Shown one piece after another: positions 13,201-24,532 of a stretch of 64,000 bases of DNA. Each line of letters opens with the position of its first letter. The stretch's first letter is position 1. The position numbers and the translations under genes are program-made. The notes under the pieces were generated by a model that searched no databases, was not told where the DNA came from, and saw only the letters and a list, made by a program, of their open reading frames with translations. The DNA lies in contig CM034129.1 in the NCBI GenBank assembly GCA_019914995.1, positions 6,833,725-6,897,724 of the forward strand, read 5' to 3'. The stretch is from Acanthochlamys bracteata. Its lineage: Eukaryota; Streptophyta; Magnoliopsida; Pandanales; Velloziaceae.

Positions 13201-14103
13201 AAACTAGCTTCATTTCCTGTTCTAAAATTTCATGTTCCAGAATTGTCACGTTAACTACTTCGTGTAATTTCGAGTGCACCCATAAAAAATTTATATTTTT
13301 TCTCCGATATATCCTGAATATAAGTTCAATATAGAAAATTTATTAATTGACATATTAAAAATATTAGAAGATAAAATGAAAAAACAAACTGTTATTGAAA
13401 TTCTTATCCTTTCTTTCTTTATACAAATTAAGAAATCTGCTTAGACAAACTAAATAAATAAAGTTGCCCAACATGAGACAGATTGACTTGAAGTGTTACC
13501 TGCTTACAAATTTCAAAAGATAGCTGAAGTGGAAGTAAAAAAGTTTTATGAACATATCACACAAAAGATCCACAATATCGTTAGAAGCCTGGAAGAAAAT
13601 TAAAAGATCATATACACCCTTTGTGCATGGCCCAATGATTCCATCAGCAGCAACTTTTTGCTTCATTCAAGCAATAACTAATTTATTTTTGTATTTGAGA
13701 TCTTTGTGTTTCTATATGTATATTACCTTTAACATTTAAAGCAAAAAAAGCTAAATTTGCCAAATTTTAATTTTCATTATCATAATAGCAGTAGTTGTTT
13801 CACCAGCGATGGCTGCTAAAAAAAAAAAGAAAACACGATAAATGTCATCTCTCTTAGAAAGAGCAAGAACACTCTTTTGTGAATTTTATTCATGTTAGAC
13901 ATTCTTTGCCATGCTCACAGTGAAAAAAACATGTTTGCGCATTATTAAGAAGAACAGTTATTCAATTAAAGCCATCTCCCTTTTCTTGGACAAGATATTT
14001 GAACTTTTTTAATATTTGAATTTTTTAGGTTGGTGGTTGTCTCAATTCATACCCTTTGTTTTTTTATCATGAAATCTGACCTTTAAACAATTGATTAAGG
14101 AGA

Positions 14104-14215
14104 TGATCCGACGAGCGGCAAAGATCTGACAAGTGGCGAGGGAAGGAGAAGATCCGACAAGTGGCGAGGGATGGAGAAGATCCGACGAGTAGCGGGAAAG
14201 GAGAAGATCCGATGT
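14104..14215. repeat. Minisatellite inside the hAT element
   Basis: Three to four imperfect copies of a ~33-36-bp unit containing gagaagatccgacaagtggc. It lies near the right end of the hAT element and is GC-richer than the surroundings. Confidence 0.75.
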
Positions 14216-14502
14216 GAGCGGCATGAAGAAATTAGATCTAGAGAAAGCAAAGGTCAAATGAGACATTGGGAATGATTCGTTGTCTCGCTAGAGTCGACAT
14301 CAAAATATAAAAGGTATTCTAGTCATCCGGGTCAATTTCGGATTATCGAACTCGATTATTTTTTTGGGATCAACTACGGTTAACCCGAAATTGACCTAAT
14401 CACCAAAAAGGGTCAACCCGAACCTGATTTTAGCAGGTCAGTTTCGAATTATTCAGGTTGAAGTTTCGGATCGGATCATATATTGCCACCACTATGCCCA
14501 TT

Positions 14503-15910
14503 GGGTTGCTGATCTCGATCCCTGACTCACTCACCTGCCTCCGTATAGTGCGAATATCCAAACATAATGAAATGTTTTCATATACATATACGTATACATA
14601 TAATATATTCATATGTTTGTAAAACTTTACTCATACTCATAATTTCGTTATCCATAAATATGTGCCATCCAATACAAAAGTATGATAATAGCATATCGTA
14701 AATTATTCTAAATCATCTTTAAAATATCGTACTTAAGTATAATACGATCAACATAGATTCCCATAATTTAATACTATGCATATTATCATGTTTCAATGGC
14801 AAACATGTATAAGTATATTATGCATCATGATAGATAAATCATATATGCAATGAAGTGGCAAAGTATACAAGATGTCAAAGCAATATTGTATGTGCCGAAA
14901 GCCTAACGATAGTCTAAGAAAAAAGAAAGGCACGGTAACCCTCACTTTAGATCCACGTACATTTTTCCTTTCATGAGCTAACTCCTATTCATATTACTTT
15001 GCTTGGACTCCGCATTCGCTCATAGTACACGCGTAATTGTAATTATTCATTTGTAATACGAAAACGAATCATTTACTACATGTAACACTCGACTGGTACT
15101 AAGGCTAACACGTTAGAAATGCTTACACATTAAAAGAGACATTCGCATCTAAATCTTCCTCGTGTCTAACGATAACTCATTGATTCACCAACCTAAATGA
15201 CACCTATGGTAAAATGAGTAAAAGCTAATCCAATAGCAAGTTCAAAGAGTTCAAACTAGGTATTATAGCTCATATGCAGAGTAGGGCCTACATGCATGGT
15301 AACACCCGTGGCCGCAAGCTCCGATTTATGAGGGTTTAGGTAAGGAAAGAAAACACCTTATGGATGATATGATAAACCTTCAATTGAGCGACGGTGTTCG
15401 GAATCGAAGACTCAACGACCGGCATAGCATATTCTTTTTTACCGGAGCCGTAGCCTGTGACCAATTGACAGGGAAAAAGCCGATGATAAGGCCTGGAGAT
15501 GATTTCTCGTTAGTTAGCTTAAACCAATCGTCGACGAGGAGCTCCAGCAAAATTGGAGTTTTAGCTGTGGTTGTCTCGACCTATTGGTCATCTAGTGATG
15601 GGGATAACGGCATTGAGGAGAGCTAAGCGAAAGGTGAAAGAAAATGCGGCATCTAGCGGCGAAGGATTGGGAACGGGAAGACGCCGAAGTATGTAGAAAG
15701 GGTGTTCGTAGGTGAGAGCGTGAGAAGATAAGGGAGAAAAGAAATATCCAGAACATCAGAGAAGGGGAAATAAAACAAGAAAAAAAAAATCTTACTAACA
15801 GACCTGGCCCATTTATGTGCTAGTCTATAGTCTTTGGGGTATTCGACAACGGTTCTGGAACTGAAAATTGTAGTGGAGGAAGTTTTCAAGAACTTATAGA
15901 AGAAATACAA
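14503..15910. repeat. Right half of the older repeat split by the hAT insertion
   Basis: Continues the block at 9905-10117. The part at 15300-15780 is unusually GC-rich for this window and contains an 88-codon + strand ORF (15360-15626) that I do not recognise. It could be the LTR or leader of an unidentified retroelement. The right boundary is not fixed. Confidence 0.35.
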
Positions 15911-17170
15911 TGATGTAGAGAAAGTTCATATATCTTGGTGAGATTGCATTCTCTGTTACATACCACCACCACATTGAATTATTTCTTGATAATTTTGTTC
16001 GTCTTTCATTTTGTTTTTTGTTAAATTGGTGAAATTCTTTACTCATGAACACTTAACTATGTATTTGATTCATGAATTATAGAATGAAAAAAATTGTTAT
16101 TCATCTTGACCATTTTCTCTTCATGGATATGGATATATGAATATGCAGTGTTCATGTGTTTGTTTTGTGAACGACTATAGACCTTGAAGATTAAACTTTG
16201 TCCATTTCATATTGAACGAGTTACGTGTTATACATAAATCAATGAAAGGCAACCGACTTAGTTGTCAGCTATGATTTATGTATTTTTATTTCATTAATCA
16301 TGTATCGAGTCATTTTCGCCTAAGTTATCAAGGACACAAGCTAATTGATGATAAGACATGTCTTTGGAGCTTGGTATCAAGGATGGTGACCAAGTGATCA
16401 TCGATATCAACATTATTACTTGCAAGTTGCAGTAGATAAAAATTCAAGAAACTCAATCACAAAACTGTTGATCTACGCTTGTTATTCATGACCATATGAA
16501 AGTTTGTACTAGATTTGATATTCATTTGCTTGCTTTCATTTTGCAGCTTACGTTTGTTAGGCATTTATCTCTTGATTACAATTCGACCAAGATGAAAACA
16601 AGACTCAATGAACCAATTCCATTAGAACGAAGATTGTAAGATCCTATTACAATTTGCTCGATCAAACTTCAACTATGAACTAACTAAAAAAAAAGAATAA
16701 AAAACATCGGACTAATGTGGTGCTTACTTTTTGGCTTGCAGTAGAATAACAGGAGTAGAAGCACTTCAACAAATTCAAGAGATTCTTGTTCCTCATTGAA
16801 ATGAAAGACATTCCTGAAGAACATTAACACTCTTTTAGAACTAACATACTCTTGAGCACCACCTACTCCAACTAACAATGTCTTGTCTAATAATAATAGT
16901 TCACAAACATCAAAGAATGTATGAGGTGATGTTAGGATACCCTAAGAACCGAATTGTAATTGATATATGTATTTAAATGATATATTATTTGAATTGTATC
17001 AAACAATAGTTTTAGTAACCAACAACAATAGCTAATTTTTTATTTGAATTGATTAATATTGTGGTGGTTGTTGTGTATACTTTAAAGGATATATATTACA
17101 TAATGATGCATATCTTGAATGAAACGATTAAATTAAAAAATTAATAAAAAACAACAATAATATTATTGCA
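15911..17170. other. Gene-free stretch
   Basis: AT-rich non-coding sequence with no recognisable gene, repeat end or domain. Confidence 0.4.
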
Positions 17171-17176
17171 TATATA

Positions 17177-17420
17177 TGCTTTCGACTAAGAAAAGATTGG
17201 TAATCACCGACTGAAAAAATAGTGGGTAGATACCGACTAACTCCTTTCAGTCGGTAACTTACTGTTTAGTGCCACCGAACTTCTCTTTTAATTGGTAACT
17301 AGTTTACTGACTGGTATTTGCCATTTACTATTATTTCAGTCGGTAATTTACGTTGCCGACTGACTTTTGGCTCTTGCCGACTACTTTACTCAGTTGGTGA
17401 AGACCTTATTCCTAATAGTG
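17177..17420 (+). mobile_element. CACTA-like small element or fragment
   Basis: Contains many copies of the subterminal motif cagtcggtaa/accgactg and ends with cctaatagtg, the complement of a CACTATTAGG terminus typical of plant CACTA (En/Spm) elements. It opens with ctttcgactaagaaaa. This opening recurs inverted at 18122, where the complement reads cactttcgactgagaaa. No transposase is present and no convincing 3-bp target-site duplication could be assigned. Confidence 0.6.
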
Positions 17421-18009
17421 TAAATTTCAAATTCAGCGCCACTTTGTATGTGTTGGTTTCTCCTGATCTATCCTTTCAGTCTCTTTAGATATGCCTTCTT
17501 TTTTTATATTAAATTTAGTGACACTTATCATCTGACTTTGGATCTATCTTTATTGTTTTACGCTATCTCTTTACCATCACATTTTTTATCTCTATACACA
17601 GTCAATAGTTCTCAATTGCTTATTATGAAACAGATATATTATTTCATATGCTCTTATGTTACCTGTTGTCTTACTTTTAAACTTACTTTTAGTCTTTGTG
17701 AGGACGAACTTATTATTGCTATTGTAGAGATAAGATTAAAAGTATGATGTACAACATGTAAGACAAAAGATAAGATAAGAGAATCTGAAATATATCTAGG
17801 TTTAGTAATAAGCAACCGAGATACTATCGACTGTGTACAGATAGAAAATGTGATGATAAAGAATTAGCGTAAGACAATTAAAACAAATCTAAAGTTAGAT
17901 GATAAAAGGCACCAAACTTTAATATAAAAAATAGACATACTTGAAGAGACATAAAAGTTAGATAAGGAGGAGCCAACACATACAAACTATCGCTGAAATT
18001 AGAGTTTTA
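17421..18009. other. Spacer between the two CACTA-like pieces
   Basis: AT-rich, with a 99-codon + strand ORF (17448-17747) that is hydrophobic and unrecognised. It lacks the cagtcggtaa motif found on either side. Confidence 0.35.
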
Positions 18010-18122
18010 CACTAAGTACCGACTAAAATGAGCTATTGGTACCTACCTACCATTTTTTCAGTCGGTAATTTATCGACTAATGGGTCAGTTGGTGATTACT
18101 TTCCCTTTCTCAGTCGAAAGTG
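18010..18122 (-). mobile_element. CACTA-like small element or fragment, inverted relative to 17177-17420
   Basis: Starts cactaagtaccgac and ends gtcgaaagtg, with two cagtcggtaa/cagttggtga motifs inside. Read on the - strand it resembles a shorter version of the element at 17177-17420, so the two form an inverted pair around 17421-18009, which lacks the motif. Confidence 0.5.
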
Positions 18123-18339
18123 TATATATGCAGCAATTCTTTTACTATTTTTTTATTAATTTTCTAATATTAATCATTCCAATCAAGATATACATCATTA
18201 CCTCTAAAATGACCTTTATGATTATTCTGTTCTATGTCTGTGAACTCTTTCTAGCCTTCTTGTTGCAATATATGCCCCTAGAAAATATAATAATAAACAT
18301 ATTAATTGTATTTGTGATTTCTTTATAGTTTCTCTAGAT

Positions 18340-18352
18340 TGGTATCAAAACT
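18340..18352 (+). promoter_or_regulatory. Primer-binding-site-like motif (Met tRNA)
   Basis: tggtatcaaaact resembles the tggtatcagagc consensus complementary to the initiator Met tRNA. It marks minus-strand DNA priming in caulimovirids and copia elements. It sits where the 5' end of the pararetroviral sequence would be. Confidence 0.5.
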
Positions 18353-19452
18353 AGATTATTTTCATTTAGTTTAACAAAAAAAAATTAGGCTAAGCCTAGT
18401 AATAGATCTTACACTAGAATTTAAAATCTCTTATAAATTTGTAATCTAAAATATTTCAAAATTTTCAAAGTTCCTTAAGTTAACTAGATTTTTTTATCTT
18501 AGTAAGCTCTGTAAACATAATAGAAAAAAATTAATAGTTCCTTACAAATAAGACCCTCCTATAAGAATCACCTTTGACAAACCATATATTATTAAGTATC
18601 ATCACCAAGGACAAGTAGGAAATCAGTTTTTTCATACGGTTATAGAAGTTGAGTTAGTAGCATATGACAATACCGATTATTGTAGAACATACCATACTTC
18701 TAGAACTAAAGGAATTTCATATTCAAGCAACTACTATTACTTTAGAAGAATTTTTTCTGTTATTGATTTAGATTAGATTAGTGAAGTCAACGAAGACATT
18801 GTGTTTTAGAAAGGAAGTTTTATTTTCCTCTATAAGATTTATTTTCTTTAGAAGAACATAAGCTTAGAAATTACAAAATAATTCAGAGCATATATTACAT
18901 AATTCTTCAATATAGAGAAATAAACGAAAGACCTTATATTACTGCAAGAGAAGAATACATACTTAATTTTCATGAGCTTTTTGAATGATTAAACCTTGTA
19001 GACCTAATAAAAGGAAGAAGGAGATACGAAGAGAATTGATTATCTAGATTTAGAAATTTCCACACAACACAGAATAACTGTTACCTTTAGATAGATATAA
19101 GCTTAAATGTAATTTTGCGAAAAATATTGAGTTTAGACATATCCTTTATAGCTCAGACCTAGTTTTAAATAGCTTAGTAGATTTAATTATAAATCTTTCT
19201 GAAAATCTTGAACTTTCCTTAGCCAAAAAATCGGATGAAGATTTAGCATGTCTTTCTTCAAACATACGTGCACTAAGAACTAATTTTGGATTTTCTTAAG
19301 TCCCAGTTTTATCTCAGTGGAGAAGTACTTAGAAGCTTTACAAATCGAAAGACCTTTACTAATAATAGTTTACAGTCGATAGAAAAGCAAACTCAAAACC
19401 TTAACAAAAAGATAGATATATTACTAGAACTTTTTAACAAATCATTTTCTTT

Positions 19453-19644
19453 ATGAATGATTATCACAAAGCATTATTAGAAACAAAAAAATATTTAACC
19501 TCAGCTGAAGATTTTAGTAAGTTTGATCCCAGTCTTGCACAAGACAAAACTTTGATTAAACAGAATAATACAATTAGTAATCTTTTATTACGAATTCATA
19601 ACAAATTAGACATCCTATTAGATGAAAAACAAAAAGATAATTAA
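19453..19644 (+). pseudogene. Badnavirus ORF2-like small protein remnant
   Basis: A 63-residue ORF whose middle has an IKQNNT segment followed by a leucine/isoleucine-rich heptad pattern, ending in a lysine-rich tail. Badnavirus and tungrovirus ORF2 proteins have a similar plan: a short N-terminal part, a coiled coil and a basic C-terminus. A frame break follows directly, and the basic, proline-containing tail appears to continue in another frame to about 19740. It is non-functional as it stands. Confidence 0.45.
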
Positions 19645-20029
19645 ATAAAAAAATAGACGACCTTATAAGAAAGGTAGATAATCTAGATATAGCCAAACCT
19701 AGTGGTAAAGATAGACCTAGATCAGCTAAAGGCTTAAATTTTCTTTTAAAATGACAACATTTAGTGTAACCTCTAGAACGTTAGTAGAAAGTTATTGGTA
19801 GGATTGTACCTAATAGTTCTAAAAGAACTTCTATAGATAAGATGTTTAGTAGAAATAATCGTATCTCATAGAAGTAGGTTCTATTATAGATCCTTAGCAA
19901 AACTTAAAATGTTTTAAGCAGAATGGATTAAACCTTATAATAATCGACAACATTTATGGTAATTTTTAACTTTACCGTATATGCAAAATAGAAAATTTTA
20001 TTAATTAGACCTAATTTTTTGCAAAAAAT

Positions 20030-20498
20030 GGTGAAGAAGAAGTAAAATGTTTAGGTGGTCTACACGTAGTTTTAGATGTTATCAGTTTAGAAGCCTATAG
20101 AGCCTTAAGAAATAGACATTTTAATTTTATGCATTTAAGATTATTAGTTATAAAAATTAAAGTATTAGATAGAAGTTATGTAGGAACCAAAGTTTTGCTT
20201 TATGTTTATAGTGATTTATGGACAGACCGCCATAGCTACAATAGAAGTAGATGTCATAGAATGTACGTATGTTTTATTATTTTCGAACTATTTAGCCAGT
20301 ATTAACAAAGGAGTACAACATATAAAGATAGGAATTAAAGGTTATGAAGCAAAAACATCATGTAGCAATTTATTAATTTCATTAGGATTTATCAGAAGAT
20401 TAACCAATAATCGAAAAGTTAAGTATAAATTAGAAATAAATGATATTACTCAATTAGTAAGCTCCAAAGGCATCAAACGATTAAGGCAAATTAAATAG
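20030..20498 (+). pseudogene. Pararetroviral movement-protein-like region remnant
   Basis: The region resembles the 30K-type movement domain at the start of caulimovirid polyproteins: a beta-rich stretch, a cysteine-containing segment and a glycine-tyrosine pair near the end. It is readable as one ORF only from 20202 (98 codons, ending TAG at 20498). Upstream, related sequence lies in another frame, so at least one frameshift separates them. This is a relic in the genome, not a complete gene. The assignment is by resemblance and would need a profile search. Confidence 0.45.
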
Positions 20499-20874
20499 AT
20501 CCATAGTTTTAGCTGGGCAAGAATGGATGCTTGATAAATTTCATCAAAAATCTAATGTCTTAGTCCCAAAAACCAGCATGATGCATAAGAATGCCAGAAA
20601 TAGCACTAATGTTAGTTTTACCAATTATAATACAGTTTTCAAATTAGAAGATGATGAAGCAAAAGAATATATAAATAAATTTTCTAATATTCTAAAAGAT
20701 CCCATAATAATTTTCTATCAAGAAAATAGCATTATATTTCTGGACAAGAGAATACTGTCCATTTTTTTACCAGTCACCAATAGAACCGGACTAGCTAGCA
20801 CAAGTAATTACTGTTTGTACTTATTTCTCAACATAAATAGCTGCTGTTTTTATAGTTTGTTAATTAAGCTTTAG
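20499..20874 (+). pseudogene. Continuation of the pararetroviral polyprotein remnant
   Basis: An open stretch of 115 codons from 20527 directly follows the movement-protein-like region and is probably the next part of the same polyprotein. It is lysine- and asparagine-rich with an acidic patch. No named domain is visible. It ends about 150 bp before the hAT insertion point at 21021. Confidence 0.35.
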
Positions 20875-21021
20875 CAAAGATACAGTTTGGTAAATATGAG
20901 TTGACTTGCTATAACCTTCATACGATTATATAGACAAAAATGAGTCTTTCAAAATAACGGAGATATTTATTAGACAACCTTTCGTAAGCATTTCAAAAGC
21001 ATGATCAAAAATACTTTTTAG

Positions 21022-21870
21022 TAGGGGTGGCAATATATGACCCGAAAACTCGACCCGAAACCGACCTGTTTAATCAGAGTTAGGGTTAGAAAATTTGACC
21101 CGTATAAATATATGGGTTAGGTTAGGGTTGAACAAATTTGACCCGGTTATTAAATGAGTCAACCCGAGTTAACCCGAAATTGACCCACCAACTCGAAATG
21201 TCATCTTTTGAAATAACAATTTTTGATTTTTTCTTACCATATAATAAAATATTGACAATAAAAATAATCGATACTAGTTATTTACAAACTATTAAATTAA
21301 AATGTATTTATAGTTAATTCTTTATTTTTATACCTTAGTAAAATAGTATAATATGAAAATTATAATATTATCGAAAGTATTACTATGTAGGTATTTTTAA
21401 TGACGAATTTAGATTTTGTATAAAAATTTTTATGAAAATTTTGTTAGATAGATATATTTATCAAAATTTTTATCGAAATTATTAATCTAGTATTTGTAAT
21501 CATAAATTTCAGCTGTTATCATATATTTTTTAAAAATAAAAATAATATATTTTTTTATATTGTAAGGACCGATGAAGACATTAAGGAATGTTGTTGGACA
21601 TAATTATATTTTGTCAGTAAAAATATCGTGCACTTTCATTCGAACTAATCTTATAATTTCACTAAAGCTTAAAAATATATAATTAATAATTAATAAATTT
21701 AATTATTAAATGGGTCGATCCGAATTTGACCCGATTTATTAGTAGGTTGGGTTAGGGTTGACAATTTTGACCCGTATAAATTCATGGGTTGGGTTAGGGT
21801 TGAACAAATTTAACCCGGTTATTAAATGGTCGACCCGAAACCGACCTATTAATCCATATTGCCACCCCTA
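21022..21870. mobile_element. Non-autonomous hAT element, 849 bp, perfect 8-bp TSD
   Basis: It begins taggggtggcaatat and ends with the complementary atattgccacccctac pattern. Identical 8-bp copies of ctttttag flank it at 21014-21021 and 21871-21878. Subterminal stretches of ~90 bp (about 21081-21170 and 21748-21838) are direct, not inverted, repeats of each other, each with gggttagggttgaacaaatt and acccggttattaaatg. The AT-rich core codes for nothing. Same family as the element at 10118-14494. Confidence 0.95.
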
Positions 21871-21878
21871 CTTTTTAG

Positions 21879-22230
21879 CCAGCATGCACGTGCTTGCACA
21901 TCATTTCAGTCATGAAAAGAAGAATTTTCATTTTATGTGGTCTATAGTACTCGGGCTTTTTCATACATGGCCGGTAGTATATAGTGTAGAATGCATTCCC
22001 TAATGCATATTACAAAGGCTTTAATAATTTCTCTGAAGCATTAGACTCAGCTAGACAGCAATTAGGCATCAATTTTTATTTAACACAATCACTTAAAACT
22101 GCACATATAAATTCCCAAGTATCTTATAAGATTACAAAGAACACTTCAGAAAGATTATATTTTGTGACAGTTGCACTACTCTACCAAATACAATGAAGAA
22201 ATTGAATGAGAACATAGCTTATCTTAGACA
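21879..22230 (+). pseudogene. Pararetroviral remnant right of the hAT insertion
   Basis: Stop- and frameshift-ridden coding sequence that continues the viral segment. A stretch near 22010-22060 has a tyrosine-lysine-glycine-phenylalanine core with a following helix. That is reminiscent of the N-terminal domain shared by caulimovirus P6 proteins and eukaryotic RNase H1, but the match is weak. Confidence 0.3.
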
Positions 22231-22600
22231 AAAAAAGTGCAGCTTCTTCATAAACAGGCATATACCGCTAATTGTATGTTAGTATCACTTATAGCTACTA
22301 CTTTTCATTTTAAATCAAACATTTTAACTATGTTAAATTAATTAAATACTATTACAGCAAAAAGGATTCAACTCTTAAACACAAAATCAATGTATTCTCA
22401 TATTAATTTAGCAACGAGTTTTAAATTTTTAGATGAAGCAAAATGAAATGTTTGTCGTTATCCAAAAATCTTAACTACCAAAAAAGCTAACAAAGGCCCT
22501 AAGTGTAGATGCTTCCATTCGAGTTCAAGAAACTTTCACGATGCAGGGTCGTCTACATTTAAAAGGAATATAATGTTTCCTTCAAATCGTTGCTACAAAA

Positions 22601-22849
22601 TTTAGAAAGGTAAAAAGATTGAGAGTTGTTACACAACAAACTGTTTCATGATTACTTGGATGTTCAATCACATACCGGCTTTATCTTTGCATGTACAAAC
22701 TTGTTTGAAATTAAATCAAAGCATTTCCATTTACCAAAATGCAACATGTATCAAAACGTATACATAATAAACGACAACCTATACGTTGCTGATGGGACGG
22801 GTCACTTCTTTTCCACGTTGAACTACAATCTCTAACTACATAAAATTGC
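22601..22849. other. Boundary between viral remnant and duplicated segment
   Basis: No gene. A 69-codon ORF (22626-22835) is unrecognised and may be a tail of the viral remnant. Confidence 0.3.
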
Positions 22850-24500
22850 TTCCATAGGTAGATTTAAGTGATTAAATCAAACAAGAATAGCATGTAGATC
22901 AATCTTATATTTCACAAGTCAGTCATAGAAATCCAATGGCATTAGCATAAGACAAAAGAAGGGTTTTGCTAATTATAAAGATCAAACAAAGAAAAGCAAC
23001 CACTAATAATAAATAAAAGAAACTTCAGCACATGTAAAAGTATGAGAACGTACCTAAGCTGCTCCAACAAAATAAAGAACAAACTTTAGAAAAAAAGCTA
23101 GAGTTAGGACTCACCTTCTCAGCACTTGCACCAAAAGCTCTTCATGATCACTACAACCTAGGCAGGCCCAGATTGTTCATTGTTCTAAGCTTCTTCAATG
23201 TTTTGAGGAACTTAATTGCTTTCACTATTATTAAAAACTGTCGCAGTCACAAATTGCAATATTCAAATGTTTAAAATATTTTGGTGGTTATATAATTCAA
23301 TTGCTTTTGAAGTATACATAATGGATGTACTACCAGCAACTTTCTTTCGTTAACCACGGACATAGCATTTCTTTGGTGGTTTATCTAAAATGTTATGAAT
23401 AATGACAGTACAATGGCAAACAAGTACATAGTAACTTACCAACTGGAGAGGCTTCCCTCCAGTGACAAATGAACTTAGACGATGCATGTTGTTCTACATT
23501 TTAAATACACCTAAGGTTTGCTCAAAGCGGTTTCTGCAAACATAGAAGATAGAGATTGTAAGCCGTAAAACAAAATTATAAGGTTTACTCAAAACAATTA
23601 CTTCCAGCTCACTCGCAGAGTTGGCTTTAATGATTGATAATAAACCAGAGGCTTTAATGAGTCCTTTTCGTTCCAAATTGAACCTTACAGCATTTCACAT
23701 GATAACAGACATTTATGTACAATTATGTGGCACACACAAATGCAAACACTTTGATACTCATATCCGGAAGCAGGCATAAATTTGTACTTCGCAACTTACT
23801 CTCCATTTTTCACATTTAATGTCTCGGAAATATTATCAAACACGTAGGCCACATAGTGATAGATGAAAATTTTCAAAGTAGTCAAACATTAATTAACTAA
23901 TCTATGATATTAGATTACTAATAGTACTATTACTGATAATAATGCATAACCTATGTAAGATTTTAGGAGCATGAAGTCGTCACATGATTACCAAGCACCA
24001 TGGTGTAATCCTTAAAGGAAACCATAGGATTATAATATATGCAAAACAATAAGCCAAAAAATAAAACCAAAACTATCAATAAGCTTATGAAAAGGGATCG
24101 AAAAACCTCCCCATAAAAATAAGTTCCTCCATGTCTCTACTGATCAATCTCATGCCCCTTGCAAAAACTAAACCCAAAAAGGCAGCAAATATATGAATGT
24201 GTAAAAAGAACTAAGTAAAAAGACTGAACAAGTGATACCAATGATTACAGTGAAAATCCTTTTCAAACTAACGGTAGCTTCATCACCCTTTTGGGATCTT
24301 TTATGAACTACTTGCTTATTTTGTAGAAACAGGATGGATCCATTCCTAGACAAAACTAAATCAACCATAACTTCCGAATGGCTCTATTAGACATTATAAA
24401 CAATCACAGTTGAAGCACTAATAGTAATAGGCATGAAGCTAGATAATAAAAATTGTGCAAACAAAATGACCTCAGAGAGTAGAAAAGCTTTTTCACTTTA
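22850..24500 (-). repeat. Segmental duplication, copy 1, left part
   Basis: Diverged direct duplicate of about 31030-33790. Shared landmarks in the same order include gcaaccactaataat, a gtacctaagc-type splice donor complement, gctttcactatta, ataattcaattgcttttgaa with tatacataatg, and a final tatgaagcta...gtgcaaacaaa...cagagagtag block (24430/33710). It lies downstream of the SR-factor pseudogene exons and is probably old intron or 3' sequence of that gene. Confidence 0.7.
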
Positions 24501-24532
24501 AAAACATAGAAATAATTATTTATAACCCATAC

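Larger units (their letters stand above)
10118..14494 (-). mobile_element. hAT-superfamily DNA transposon, 4377 bp, decayed
   Basis: The ends are inverted repeats: taggggtggcaac at 10118 and the complementary ttgccaccacta ending at 14494. They are flanked by an imperfect 8-bp target-site duplication, cacccatt (10110-10117) and tgcccatt (14495-14502), and 8 bp is the length hAT transposases make. Subterminal regions carry repeated gggtcaacccga-type motifs. The interior on the - strand contains remnants of a BED-finger hAT transposase. The 849-bp element at 21022-21870 has the same ends and subterminal motifs and is a non-autonomous relative. Confidence 0.85.
18340..22600 (+). mobile_element. 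Decayed endogenous pararetrovirus (caulimovirid-like)
   Basis: The layout follows a plant pararetrovirus. There is a Met-tRNA primer-binding-like site at 18340, then stop-ridden coding sequence, then a small coiled-coil/basic ORF like badnavirus ORF2 (19453-19700). Next comes the start of a large polyprotein with a movement-protein-like region (about 20030-20500). After a hAT insertion (21022-21870), there is a piece that may resemble the caulimovirus P6/RNase-H N-terminal fold. No reverse transcriptase or RNase H catalytic region is visible, so this is a 5' fragment. Many stops and frameshifts show it is old and non-functional. Assignment rests on pattern recognition only; a gypsy-like element is the alternative. 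Confidence 0.55.

Noticed and set aside
19453-20874. Viral ORFs as functional genes
   Set aside because: They are short islands separated by stops and frame changes in a decayed insertion, with no polymerase region present.
21081-21170. ggttagggtt runs as interstitial telomere repeat
   Set aside because: The tttaggg unit is not tandem; the runs belong to the subterminal repeats of the 849-bp hAT element.
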